A DNA stretch of 64,000 nt, taken from assembly GCF_018449635.1 (NCBI RefSeq), contig NZ_JAAVUV010000011.1, positions 124,001 to 188,000 on the forward strand, given 5' to 3'. The DNA comes from Caballeronia sp. dw_276 (GTDB taxonomy: Bacteria > Pseudomonadota > Gammaproteobacteria > Burkholderiales > Burkholderiaceae). Under the pieces are notes generated by a model that saw only the letters and a program-made list of their open reading frames with translations, searched no databases and was not told the DNA's origin. Of the stretch, positions 10,053 to 18,878 are shown in pieces; the stretch's first letter is position 1, and the number at the start of each line of letters is the position of its first letter. The translations under genes were made by a program, and so were the position numbers.

Positions 10053-10078
10053 CAAACCCGCACGCCGTCGGCTAATGT
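10049..10078 (+). promoter_or_regulatory. Near-consensus sigma-70 promoter of the leuA leader
   Basis: TTGACA (10049-10054), an 18-base spacer and TAATGT (10073-10078). The predicted transcription start falls at about 10084-10086, essentially on the ATG of the leader peptide, so the leader mRNA would have almost no 5' untranslated region. Confidence 0.7.
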
Positions 10079-10084
10079 ACACGA

Positions 10085-10162
10085 ATGAGCTTTGCCCAAT
10101 TCTCCTCCCTTCGAATTACTCTGGGTCGCCTAGCGCGGCCCCTATCGCTACGTCTAGCGTAA
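10085..10162 (+). CDS. leuL: Leucine-rich leader peptide of leuA
   Basis: A 25-codon frame, ATG to TAA, encoding six leucines. Four of them are CTA, a rare leucine codon in high-GC Burkholderiaceae; they sit in the last ten codons (10130, 10142, 10148 and 10154). No ribosome-binding sequence precedes the ATG, and the predicted transcript begins at or beside it. Leucine-codon clustering ahead of 2-isopropylmalate synthase is the hallmark of transcription attenuation: scarce charged tRNA-Leu would stall the ribosome here. The peptide itself needs no other function. The symbol is by role, not by sequence match. Confidence 0.8.
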   Translation: MSFAQFSSLRITLGRLARPLSLRLA

Positions 10163-10195
10163 GTCGCTAAACGTGGCGCCGCGCGTTCCCAACGC
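10133..10195 (+). promoter_or_regulatory. Alternative RNA hairpins of the leuA attenuator
   Basis: Three mutually competing pairings are visible. TAGCG 10155-10159 pairs with CGCTA 10165-10169 across the leader stop codon, extended by CGT/ACG. GCGCGGC 10133-10139 pairs with GCCGCGC 10178-10184. GCGTT 10183-10187 pairs with AACGC 10191-10195. No classic U-run follows directly, though a pyrimidine/T-rich stretch occurs near 10223-10231. This is inferred structure, not proof of termination. Confidence 0.55.
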
Positions 10196-10463
10196 CCGGT
10201 CCCTCCTGCAGTTCCCGTAGCTCCCCTTTCTTTTACCACCCGTAGTCGTCTGCTTTCGTCCGTTCATCCACGGGTCGAAATCGCGAGGATCACATGCACG
10301 CTGCATTTGCATCGTTCACGTTTGTCACCGGCGTCATCCACGCCCGGGCAACACGCGAACCCAGGCAGCGCGCACTGGACCGATGCCGGCAAGCCGCCGG
10401 CCACTCGTCCGCCTCGCAACGACTGCGCTTTCACGCGTACAACGCGTTCAGCCGAGGCCCACG
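10163..10463 (+). other. Long leader between leader peptide and leuA
   Basis: Three hundred bases without a recognised gene, transcribed as the leuA 5' region. An in-frame-like ATG at 10294 with AGGA ahead starts a frame with no recognisable product. ACCCGT and ACGGGT near 10237-10277 could close a large hairpin. Apart from the attenuator structures I see nothing else convincing. Confidence 0.4.
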
Positions 10464-12125
10464 ATGATGATGCGCAACCCTTCCGAGAAATACCGCCCCT
10501 TCCCTCAAGTCACGCTCAAAGGCCGCCAATGGCCAAATCGCATCATCGAGCGCGCGCCCATCTGGATGAGCACCGATCTTCGCGATGGCAACCAGGCGCT
10601 GATCGACCCGATGAGCATCGACGCCAAACTCGAGTTCTTCGAGATGCTGGTGGCGGTGGGTTTCAAGGAAATCGAAGTGGGCTTTCCGTCGGCATCGCAG
10701 ACGGATTTCGACTTCGTGCGCAAGCTGATCACCGAAAACCGCATTCCCGCCGATGTCACCATCGAAGTGCTCGTGCAGTCGCGCCGGGATCTCATCGAGC
10801 GGACGTTCGAGGCTGTGGAAGGCGCGCCCCGCGTGATCGTGCACCTTTACAACGCGATCTGCCCGTCGTTCCGGAAGATCGTCTTCGGGATGACGAAGGA
10901 AGAAACCAAGGCGCTCGCGGTGGAAGGCACGCGCATCATCAAGGAATGCGCCGCAGCGCGCCCCGGCACGCACTGGACTTATCAGTATTCGCCGGAAACG
11001 TTCAGCATGACCGAGCTTTCGTTTTCCCGCGAAGTCTGCGACGCGGTCGCGCAAATGTGGCGGCCCACGCCCGATCACAAGATGATCGTGAATTTGCCCG
11101 CCACGGTCGAAGCGGCCATGCCCAACGTCTTCGCCGATCAGGTCGAATGGATGGATCGGAACATGGGATATCGCGACAGCATCGTGCTCTCCGTGCATCC
11201 GCATAACGATCGCGGCACGGCCGTCGCCGCTGCGGAACTCGCGATTCTTGCCGGCGCGGATCGTGTGGAAGGTTGTCTCTTCGGCAACGGCGAGCGCACC
11301 GGCAACGTGGACCTCGTCACGCTCGCGATGAACCTGTACACACAAGGCGTCGATCCGGGCCTCGATTTTTCGGATATCGATGGCGTGCGCCGCGTCGTCG
11401 AACGATGCAACCAGATCCCGGTGCATCCGCGTCACCCGTATGCCGGCGATCTCGTGTTCACGGCGTTTTCCGGCTCGCATCAGGACGCGATCCGCAAGGG
11501 TTTCGCGCAGCGCGTAGACGGTACGGTTTGGGACGTGCCCTATCTCCCGATCGATCCCGCCGATCTCGGCCGCAGCTACGACGCCGTAATCCGCGTCAAT
11601 AGCCAGTCGGGCAAAGGCGGCGCGACCTATCTTCTCGAACGCGGCCTTGGCTTCACGCCGCCGCGCCGCGTACAGATCGAATTCAGCCACGCCGTCCAGA
11701 AAGTCGCCGATTCCTCCGGCGAAGAAGTTTCCGGCGAAGCCATTTGCGCCCTCTTCAAACGCGAATACTTCGACGCGAAAGGCCCCGCCTCGCGCGCCGA
11801 TGCATCGGCGATTCACTTCAATGAACGCCGTGTGACGCTGCCGGTATCGAAGACCGCCGACGAAGCGCACGCGCAGGCCGTTGCCGCGGTATTGGCCGAG
11901 GTGGCCGGCGCGACCATCGATGTGACTTCGTTTGAAACGGCGGTAACGGTGAAGGGGGAGACGGCGGTTTTCATCGGTTGCCGGATTGGCGATCAGACCG
12001 CGCGATACGGCGTCGCCGTGCACGCGAACGCGGTGCAGGCAATTAGCGACGCGATTATCAGCGCGATGAATCGCGCGCGCTGGGCTGGACGCAAGGCGAT
12101 GGAAGACGAAGCGGTCGCGGCTTAA
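10464..12125 (+). CDS. leuA: 2-isopropylmalate synthase
   Basis: Condenses acetyl-CoA with 2-ketoisovalerate, the first committed step of leucine synthesis. Three ATGs occur in a row at 10464, 10467 and 10470; the first is used, giving 553 residues. The catalytic TIM barrel has the metal-binding STDLRDGNQ near the N-terminus, HPHNDRG and the FGNGERTGN signature. A C-terminal LeuA allosteric domain (about residues 420-545), where leucine would bind, is present. This is the longer, yeast/actinobacterial-like LeuA type. No other leu genes adjoin it; expression is probably set by the upstream leader. Confidence 0.95.
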   Translation: MMMRNPSEKYRPFPQVTLKGRQWPNRIIERAPIWMSTDLRDGNQALIDPMSIDAKLEFFEMLVAVGFKEIEVGFPSASQTDFDFVRKLITENRIPADVTIEVLVQSRRDLIERTFEAVEGAPRVIVHLYNAICPSFRKIVFGMTKEETKALAVEGTRIIKECAAARPGTHWTYQYSPETFSMTELSFSREVCDAVAQMWRPTPDHKMIVNLPATVEAAMPNVFADQVEWMDRNMGYRDSIVLSVHPHNDRGTAVAAAELAILAGADRVEGCLFGNGERTGNVDLVTLAMNLYTQGVDPGLDFSDIDGVRRVVERCNQIPVHPRHPYAGDLVFTAFSGSHQDAIRKGFAQRVDGTVWDVPYLPIDPADLGRSYDAVIRVNSQSGKGGATYLLERGLGFTPPRRVQIEFSHAVQKVADSSGEEVSGEAICALFKREYFDAKGPASRADASAIHFNERRVTLPVSKTADEAHAQAVAAVLAEVAGATIDVTSFETAVTVKGETAVFIGCRIGDQTARYGVAVHANAVQAISDAIISAMNRARWAGRKAMEDEAVAA

Positions 12126-12245
12126 GAAGGGTTACATAACGACGAAGCAGGCGACGCCGCGGACCGGCACGGCGGCCAGCGCTCACAAGGCGCTGAAGTT
12201 CAACCACCGGCTCTACGATGCCAAACCCACGGCATATAACCGGCG

Positions 12246-12641
12246 CTAATCCAGCGCCACGCGTGTCGCCTGCATCGCAAGCAGCTTGTAGTGGCCATCG
12301 ACATGAAGATGAACGGCTGTGTACGCAATCGGAAACAGCAGCGCGCCGTTTTTCGACTCCATCTCGATCAGCGCGCGCCCGTGCACGATCCACGTGTCCC
12401 GGCCGCCCGGCATCAGCTCCTGCGTCTGGATCTCGATTTGCCGGTAACGTCGGCGCCCGGCCGTGATTGCGTCGATGAACTGCCGCTTCGACTCGCGCTT
12501 GCCATTGGTGTGGACGTAGCTGGCGTTGTCCGCCAGCAGCGCGTCGAGCACTTCGCCGTCGCCGTCGACCATTGCGCGAAAGCGGCCGCGCTCGAGTTCG
12601 CGAATTGCCTCGGCGGGCGAATCGGTGGGATGTGCCGGCAT
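12246..12641 (-). CDS. NTF2-like/DUF4440 small protein
   Basis: A 131-residue cytoplasmic protein of the SnoaL/NTF2-like fold (DUF4440 type). The cone-shaped fold is suggested by the N-terminal helix with RFRAMVDGDGEVLDALLADN, the YVHTNGKRESK segment and alternating beta strands to the end. The function is not known; relatives include ketosteroid-isomerase-like enzymes and stress proteins. It lies 46 bases downstream of the pagL-like gene. Its ribosome site is contained in the 3' arm of a perfect hairpin, suggesting restrained translation. Confidence 0.8.
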   Translation of the reverse strand: MPAHPTDSPAEAIRELERGRFRAMVDGDGEVLDALLADNASYVHTNGKRESKRQFIDAITAGRRRYRQIEIQTQELMPGGRDTWIVHGRALIEMESKNGALLFPIAYTAVHLHVDGHYKLLAMQATRVALD

Positions 12642-12644
12642 CGA

Positions 12645-12672
12645 TCGGTTCCTCTCACGCTTGAGGAACCGA
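12645..12672 (-). promoter_or_regulatory. Hairpin covering the ribosome site of the DUF4440 gene
   Basis: TCGGTTCCTC (12645-12654) and GAGGAACCGA (12663-12672) are a perfect 10-bp inverted repeat with an 8-base loop. On the minus strand the 3' arm carries the GAGG ribosome site, three bases before the ATG. It could be a translational switch or a poor terminator for the upstream gene. Confidence 0.6.
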
Positions 12673-12687
12673 CAGACGCGGTCCCCG

Positions 12688-13254
12688 TCAGAAGTTGTAC
12701 TGCAAATATAACTGGCTGAAATTTATACCAGGATTCGGGTGTTCGATACCGGCGTTGGATAAATGCTGAAACCGGAAGCCCGCTTGGTAGTTCTGGTGCG
12801 CGCCGAACTGCGCGCCAACGCCCACCATATCGGCGAACTGGAAGGACGACGAGAACGTACGGTCCTGCGTCTCCCGCACGTGCGACAAGAGCCGCACGCC
12901 AACGCCCGCCTCCACATACGGCCGGAACCAGCCAGAACTCTTGATAAAACGAAATACTGGCGTCAGGCCAAATTCCCAGATGTTCGGATGCGCCGCGTTG
13001 CTTTCGCGAATGTCCCAATAAGCGACATGCGCCTCACCGACGACCGTGAAATGGAATCCGCCAATTTCCCACCATGTCCAGTTCGGGTCCCACACGACCC
13101 CGACATCCGCCTTGCGGACATCGTGATCGGCAACCCCACCGGCAATCTGAACACCAAACTGGTCAGCTTTGGCGCTAGCCGAAACCAAGGCAAGAGCCCC
13201 CAGCAAGGCGCCGTAAAAAGAGCGTTTTTGCCAAACACTTTTGTTCTTTTGCAT
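12688..13254 (-). CDS. pagL: PagL-like lipid A 3-O-deacylase, outer membrane
   Basis: Predicted outer-membrane beta-barrel hydrolase that removes the 3-O acyl chain from lipid A. The 188-residue precursor has a signal peptide ending about residue 30 (SASAKA). Alternating amphipathic strands end in a terminal phenylalanine, the outer-membrane assembly signal. The PagL active-site segment is clear: FQHLSNAGI with His164 and Ser166. I could not place the third catalytic residue with confidence. It is divergent from rpoH and upstream of the DUF4440 gene. Confidence 0.88.
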   Translation of the reverse strand: MQKNKSVWQKRSFYGALLGALALVSASAKADQFGVQIAGGVADHDVRKADVGVVWDPNWTWWEIGGFHFTVVGEAHVAYWDIRESNAAHPNIWEFGLTPVFRFIKSSGWFRPYVEAGVGVRLLSHVRETQDRTFSSSFQFADMVGVGAQFGAHQNYQAGFRFQHLSNAGIEHPNPGINFSQLYLQYNF

Positions 13255-13566
13255 GAACTACTCCGGAGCTGGTTTCTCGAAACTCACTCGCCGCATGGGC
13301 GGCACGTCGCCATTTTAGAGACGGTCTTAAAAAAAAGCTCAGAACAGTTCTGCAGAATGTTGGAAATGCGGAATTAAGTTTCGTCGATCTGGAGTTTAAG
13401 AGGTAATTCGTGCGTAAGCTTGCAGGTTTCTTTCGGTAAAATCGACAGCGAACTCGTTTCTGCTTGCGAAATCGAAGGAGTAGGTTCGGGAAACCACGTA
13501 CGGGCTATTGGAGCATCCGTTCTAATAGCTTTTAGGGAACTCTCGCACATATCGCCCCTCTAATCT
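13255..13566. other. pagL-rpoH divergent intergenic region
   Basis: About 310 bases without a gene, less G+C-rich than the surroundings. It should contain the pagL promoter (minus strand) and the rpoH promoter (plus strand). I did not find a convincing -35/-10 pair for either, nor a sigma-32 or sigma-E consensus; only the CIRCE element that follows is clear. Confidence 0.4.
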
Positions 13567-13593
13567 TTAGCACTCGAAATAGCAGAGTGCTAA
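13567..13593 (+). promoter_or_regulatory. CIRCE operator (HrcA site) upstream of rpoH
   Basis: TTAGCACTC, nine bases, GAGTGCTAA: an exact match to the CIRCE consensus bound by the heat-shock repressor HrcA. It is 58 bases ahead of the rpoH start codon, so HrcA is expected to repress the heat-shock sigma factor gene itself. Confidence 0.93.
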
Positions 13594-13605
13594 TATCGTG
13601 GCTGG

Positions 13606-13629
13606 ACCCGGTTTTTCATCGGGTTTTTT
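13606..13629 (+). terminator. Terminator-like hairpin in the rpoH leader
   Basis: ACCCG (13606-13610) pairs with CGGGT (13620-13624) and a T-run continues to 13629. It lies between CIRCE and the rpoH ribosome site (AAGGAG about 13636). The short stem makes it a weak terminator; it may attenuate rpoH transcription or be part of an RNA fold affecting translation. Confidence 0.5.
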
Positions 13630-13650
13630 GTTGATAAGGAGCAGACAAGC

Positions 13651-14586
<936 letters not shown>

Positions 14587-14606
14587 AGCGTAAGTAGCAA
14601 GCTTGG

Positions 14607-14643
14607 AAAATGCCCGCGGTCGAAAGACGGCGGGCATTTTTTT
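14607..14643 (+). terminator. Intrinsic terminator after rpoH
   Basis: An AAAATGCCCGC arm pairs with GCGGGCATTTT around a GAAA-containing loop and is followed by a T-run to 14643. Confidence 0.92.
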
Positions 14644-14675
14644 GTCCGGAAATTTTATGCAGACAGCTTTGCGAT

Positions 14676-14706
14676 AAAAAAAGCGCCCGGAGTTTCCTCC
14701 GGGCGC
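14676..14706 (-). terminator. Intrinsic terminator of the cyo operon
   Basis: GCGCCCGGAG (14683-14692) and CTCCGGGCGC (14697-14706) form a perfect 10-bp stem with a 4-base loop. On the minus strand it is followed by seven T (A-run 14676-14682), placed 32 bases after cyoD. Confidence 0.93.
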
Positions 14707-14737
14707 CGTTCCTATGCAAATCGCAGCGCTAAGAAGC

Positions 14738-15070
14738 CTAGCGCGACATCATATGGTGGCCAACGTTATGCATGACCCACAACGTCCCGCCAATCACGAT
14801 CACCGCCACCAGAATGGTGAATCCGAACGCGACGACATTCCATCGCTGCGATGACGACGTGTTCATGTGCAGAAAGAACACGAGATGCACGAAGATCTGG
14901 ATCAAGGCGAGCACCGCAATCGCGATGATCGTTTCCGTCGGCCCCAAGGCCTTTTGCATGACCAGCCCGAACGCTGCAGCCGTCAGCACGACCGACAGAA
15001 CAAAGCCAATGACATACGAGCGCACGCTGCCGTGGCCCGCGCCGGTATCGATTGAATGTGCGTGTGCCAT
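14738..15070 (-). CDS. cyoD: Cytochrome o ubiquinol oxidase subunit IV
   Basis: Small inner-membrane subunit (110 residues, three membrane segments) of the bo3-type quinol oxidase. It matches the CyoD/COX4-prokaryotic family, with the FVHLVFFLHM segment at about residues 60-69. The final gene of the cyoABCD run, it directly abuts cyoC (no gap) and is followed by a strong terminator. There is no cyoE after it; haem O synthesis is presumably done by ctaB at 29.4 kb. Confidence 0.94.
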   Translation of the reverse strand: MAHAHSIDTGAGHGSVRSYVIGFVLSVVLTAAAFGLVMQKALGPTETIIAIAVLALIQIFVHLVFFLHMNTSSSQRWNVVAFGFTILVAVIVIGGTLWVMHNVGHHMMSR

Positions 15071-15679
15071 TTATACGACGCTCGTCAGATAAACAAAGGT
15101 AAAGACGCAGATCCAGACGATGTCCAGGAAGTGCCAGAAGAGGCTCAGGCACGCGAGGCGCGTCAGACTGCGTTGGGTAATTTTCTTGCTGCCGATAACC
15201 TGCACGGCGAGTACCACCATCCAGATCAGGCCGGCCGTAACGTGCAGCCCATGCGTTCCCACCAGCGTGAAGAACGCCGACAAAAACGCGCTGGTTCCGG
15301 GGCCGTAGCCTTGCTGGATCAGCAACTGGAACTCATGAATTTCCAGCGCGATAAACGCAGCGCCCAGCAGAAAAGTGACGGCGAGCCAGGACAGCAGCGC
15401 AGTCTTCTTGCCCTTATAAGCGGCAAGCATGCCGAAGCCAAACGTGATGCTGCTGAACAGCAGAATGGCGGTTTCCAGCATGACGCCAGGCAATTCGAAC
15501 ACGTCCTTTCCTGAAGGACCTGCTGCAAACTGGTTGCCCATGACGGCGAACACGGCGAACAACGACGCAAAGATGATGCAGTCGGTCATCAGGTATACCC
15601 AGAACCCGAGGACCGTATTCGATGAGCCGTGGTCGTCGTGCGACTCCGGCATATCGTGTGAAATGGTTTTAGTCAGCAT
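15071..15679 (-). CDS. cyoC: Cytochrome o ubiquinol oxidase subunit III
   Basis: Five-helix inner-membrane subunit III of the haem-copper quinol oxidase, 202 residues. Typical features are the N-terminal GFWVYLMTDCIIFASLF helix and the FTLVGTHGLHVTAGLIW segment near the C-terminal third. The start codon overlaps the cyoB stop by one base (TAATG), indicating translational coupling. Confidence 0.95.
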   Translation of the reverse strand: MLTKTISHDMPESHDDHGSSNTVLGFWVYLMTDCIIFASLFAVFAVMGNQFAAGPSGKDVFELPGVMLETAILLFSSITFGFGMLAAYKGKKTALLSWLAVTFLLGAAFIALEIHEFQLLIQQGYGPGTSAFLSAFFTLVGTHGLHVTAGLIWMVVLAVQVIGSKKITQRSLTRLACLSLFWHFLDIVWICVFTFVYLTSVV

Positions 15680-17682
15680 TACAGTGCCTCCTGCAGGTCG
15701 CGCGCGCGTGTTTGCGCCGGCGAGCCATCCATTCCCGCAACGGTTGCAGCGGGAATGGTGTAGTCGATGTCATTGTCGTAGCTGCGAATGATCAGCGTCA
15801 CGATCACGCCCAGCAATCCGGCAATCGCGAGCCACCAGATGTGCCAGACCAGCGCGAAACCTATTGCCAGGCTGAACAAGGCGACCACAAGGCCGGCGCT
15901 GGTGTTGCGCGGCATGTGGATATCGCGGTAATCCTCGCGGGCGTGGCGCGTGCGGCCCCGTTCCTTCATGTGAGCGAAGGCGTCGAGTTCATGCACCACC
16001 GGCAAGACCGCGAAGTTATAAACCGGCGGCGGCGAGCTGGTCGCCCATTCGAGCGTGCGGCCATTCCACGGATCACCGGTGACGTCCTTGTACGCCGGCG
16101 TATTGCGCTTCACCACGCTGACAACAACCTGAGCCACCTGGCACAACACACCGACGAGGATGATCAAGGCGCCGATCAGCGCGACGATCATGTAAGGCTG
16201 CCAGCCGGGGGTGTCGTAGTGATTCATACGGCGCGTCGCGCCCATGAAGCCGAGTACGTACAGCGGCATGAACGCGGTCCAGAAGCCGATGAGCCAGCAC
16301 CAAAACGCGCACTTGCCGAGGGTTTCGTTCAGCTTGAAACCGAACGCCTTCGGGAACCAGTACGTAAAGCCGGCAAGATAGCCAAACACCACGCCACCGA
16401 TAATCGCGTTATGGAAGTGAGCGATCAGGAACAAGCTGTTGTGCAGCACGAAGTCCGCGCCCGGCACGGCCAGCAACACACCCGTCATACCGCCGATGGT
16501 GAACGTCACCATGAAACCGATTGTCCACAGCACAGGCGACGACAACTCGAGCCGTCCCTTGTAAATGGTGAACAGCCAGTTGAAGATCTTCACGCCAGTC
16601 GGAATGGCGATGATCATGGTCATGATCCCGAAGAACGCATTTACGTTCGCGCCGGAACCCATGGTGAAGAAGTGATGCAGCCAGACGAGCAAAGACAGCA
16701 CCATGATCGAGCACGTGGCGTAGACCATGGTCTTGTAGCCGAACAGCGGTTTCTTGGCGAACGTAGAGACGACTTCCGAATAGATGCCGAATGCCGGCAG
16801 CACCAGGATGTACACCTCCGGATGTCCCCACGCCCAGATCAGGTTCAGATACAACATGGCGTTGCCGCCGGCATCGTTCGTAAAGAAGTGCATGCCGAGG
16901 TAACGGTCGAGCGCGAGCAATGCGAGCGTTGCGGTCAGGATCGGGAACGTGGCGAGAATCAGCACGTTCGAGCACAGCGACGTCCACGTGAACACCGGCA
17001 TCTTCATGTACGTCATGCCGGGCGCGCGCATCTTGATGATCGTGACGAAGAAGTTGACGGCCGTGAGTAACGTCCCTATCCCGGAAAGCTGCAAGCTCCA
17101 TAAGTAGTAGTCGACCCCCACTCCTGGACTGAACTGCAGTTCAGACAATGGCGGATAAGCCAGCCACCCGGTTTGCGCGAAGTCGCCGATCACCAGCGAG
17201 ATGTTGATCAGGATTGCTGCAACCGCGGTCATCCAGAAACTGAGCGAGTTGATGAACGGGAACGCGACGTCCCGTGCACCGATTTGCAACGGCACGACAA
17301 TGTTCATCAAGCCGATCATGAACGCCATTGCCATGAAAAAAATCATGATGACGCCATGCGCAGTGAAGATCTGGTTGTAATGTTCGGGTGGCAGGAAGCC
17401 GGGCCCGTTATACGCGAACGCGAGCTGGCTGCGCATCATCAGCGCATCGACAAAACCGCGCAGCAGCATCAACACCGCGACCACGATATACATCACGCCG
17501 ATCTTCTTGTGATCGACGGACGTCAGCCATTCGCTCCACAAATAGCCCCACTTCTTGAACCATGTCAGCCCAAGAACCACGGCCACCACAATGAGCGCCA
17601 TGAAGGCTGCCGCGCCCATGATGATCGGCTGGTCGAACGGTATGTCCGCCAGCGTTAATTTTCCCAACAAATTTCCAAACAT
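15679..17682 (-). CDS. cyoB: Cytochrome o ubiquinol oxidase subunit I
   Basis: Catalytic subunit: oxidises ubiquinol, reduces O2 to water and pumps protons. The 667-residue protein has about 15 membrane segments. Haem and CuB ligands are visible: His in [12 protein letters not shown], the [19 protein letters not shown] motif with the cross-linked His-Tyr pair, the HH pair in [11 protein letters not shown], and the late [12 protein letters not shown] histidines. It lies between cyoA (three-base gap) and cyoC (overlap). Confidence 0.97.
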   Translation of the reverse strand: MFGNLLGKLTLADIPFDQPIIMGAAAFMALIVVAVVLGLTWFKKWGYLWSEWLTSVDHKKIGVMYIVVAVLMLLRGFVDALMMRSQLAFAYNGPGFLPPEHYNQIFTAHGVIMIFFMAMAFMIGLMNIVVPLQIGARDVAFPFINSLSFWMTAVAAILINISLVIGDFAQTGWLAYPPLSELQFSPGVGVDYYLWSLQLSGIGTLLTAVNFFVTIIKMRAPGMTYMKMPVFTWTSLCSNVLILATFPILTATLALLALDRYLGMHFFTNDAGGNAMLYLNLIWAWGHPEVYILVLPAFGIYSEVVSTFAKKPLFGYKTMVYATCSIMVLSLLVWLHHFFTMGSGANVNAFFGIMTMIIAIPTGVKIFNWLFTIYKGRLELSSPVLWTIGFMVTFTIGGMTGVLLAVPGADFVLHNSLFLIAHFHNAIIGGVVFGYLAGFTYWFPKAFGFKLNETLGKCAFWCWLIGFWTAFMPLYVLGFMGATRRMNHYDTPGWQPYMIVALIGALIILVGVLCQVAQVVVSVVKRNTPAYKDVTGDPWNGRTLEWATSSPPPVYNFAVLPVVHELDAFAHMKERGRTRHAREDYRDIHMPRNTSAGLVVALFSLAIGFALVWHIWWLAIAGLLGVIVTLIIRSYDNDIDYTIPAATVAGMDGSPAQTRARDLQEAL

Positions 17683-17685
17683 GGC

Positions 17686-18579
17686 TTATCCCTTCGTGCG
17701 GCAGATCGGGTCGGGTATGTTGCGAGCATGCCCGTTGTTGTATTTCGCGACGATGGTCTGAAACAGATTCGCGTCGACCTTCGAGAAGTACTGGACCGGG
17801 TGCTTTTCGGTCGGCGAGGCAACGGCCGCGTAGTTCACGCCGTCAAGCTGACTTGGAGATGCCTTTACCTTCGCCACCCATGCGGCGAACTCTTCCGGCG
17901 TGGTCGCAATGGCTCGGAACTTCATGTCCGAGAAACCCTGGCCACTGAAGTTCGCGGACAGGCCGGCATAGTCGCCGGCGTGGTCGGCGATCAGATGCAG
18001 CTTGGTTTGCATGCCCGCCATAGCGTAGATCTGGCCGCCCAGTTGCGGGATGAAAAACGAGTTCATCACCGAATCCGACGTGATCTTGAAGCTCACCGGC
18101 GTACCAACCGGAAACTGAATCTGGTTCACCGTCGCAATGCCAAGATCCGGATAGATAAAAAGCCACTTCCAGTCGAGCGCCACGACTTCGACGTTAATCG
18201 GCTTTACCTCGGACTCAAGCGGCTTATAAGGATCGAGCGCATGTGTGCTCTTATAAGTCAGAATTCCGAGATAAAGAATAATCAAGGCCGGCACAAGCCA
18301 GACCACGATTTCGATTTTTGTGGAATGTGCCCACTTCGGCAAATACTCGGCTGATGTATTCGATGCCCTGTATTTCCACGCAAACAAAAGCGTCAGAAAA
18401 ATAACAGGCACGACCACGATGAGCATGGCGTATGTGGACGTCAAAATAAGATTCTTCTCAGCCAGCCCGATGCTGCCTTTGGGATCGAGAAGATCCATTT
18501 GGCCGCCGCAACCTGACAGAAGAAGAGCAGGGAAAATTGCTAACCGCTTGCAAAACCCCGACCCGGATTTTTGTTTCAT
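17686..18579 (-). CDS. cyoA: Cytochrome o ubiquinol oxidase subunit II, lipoprotein
   Basis: Subunit II of the quinol oxidase, 297 residues. It begins with a lipoprotein signal peptide (LLLSGC, Cys24), has two membrane helices and a periplasmic cupredoxin domain. The copper-A ligands found in cytochrome c oxidases are missing, as expected for a quinol oxidase, and a COX-aromatic-rich C-terminal region follows. First gene of the operon. The ribosome site is weak. Confidence 0.95.
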   Translation of the reverse strand: MKQKSGSGFCKRLAIFPALLLSGCGGQMDLLDPKGSIGLAEKNLILTSTYAMLIVVVPVIFLTLLFAWKYRASNTSAEYLPKWAHSTKIEIVVWLVPALIILYLGILTYKSTHALDPYKPLESEVKPINVEVVALDWKWLFIYPDLGIATVNQIQFPVGTPVSFKITSDSVMNSFFIPQLGGQIYAMAGMQTKLHLIADHAGDYAGLSANFSGQGFSDMKFRAIATTPEEFAAWVAKVKASPSQLDGVNYAAVASPTEKHPVQYFSKVDANLFQTIVAKYNNGHARNIPDPICRTKG

Positions 18580-18811
18580 ACCATGCCCGATTTCAAAGTT
18601 TTTGAGATATTACGTTCGACTCTTAATGAGCCTCTGGCAAAGGGTAGCGCGGTTTCAAGGCCTGGTCTGATCCAACTTTTTCAAAAAACATTTTGTGTTT
18701 TATTCGATGCGTCTTATCGCCACATATCAATTCTGGTTTTTATCAGGTCGCAGGGAAAGATTTTCGAGATAATCGGATTTAACTAAGAAAGCTCGCGAAT
18801 TAATGTCACAG
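18580..18811. other. Promoter region upstream of cyoA
   Basis: About 230 AT-rich bases with no credible gene, between the end of the DUF1996 gene and cyoA. The cyo promoter should lie here on the minus strand. I did not find a clean -35/-10 pair or a clear FNR/ArcA site. Confidence 0.35.
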
Positions 18812-18846
18812 AAAAGCTGCAGTTCGGCTAAAGGGTACCGAACTGC
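18812..18846 (-). terminator. Hairpin terminator after the DUF1996 gene
   Basis: GCAGTTCGG (18819-18827) and CCGAACTGC (18838-18846) form a perfect 9-bp stem. On the minus strand a short T-run (A 18812-18815) follows. Confidence 0.65.
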
Positions 18847-18878
18847 GTTCGTTGATGTCGCGCAAAGCCGCTAGTTGA

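Noticed and set aside
10431-12023. 530-codon open frame on the minus strand opposite leuA
   Set aside because: Antisense shadow of leuA; no ribosome site and His/Arg-rich composition.
13508-13566. Sigma-32 or sigma-70 promoter for rpoH upstream of CIRCE
   Set aside because: TTGGAG and TAATCT-like hexamers occur but not at acceptable spacing, and the sigma-32 pattern does not fit.
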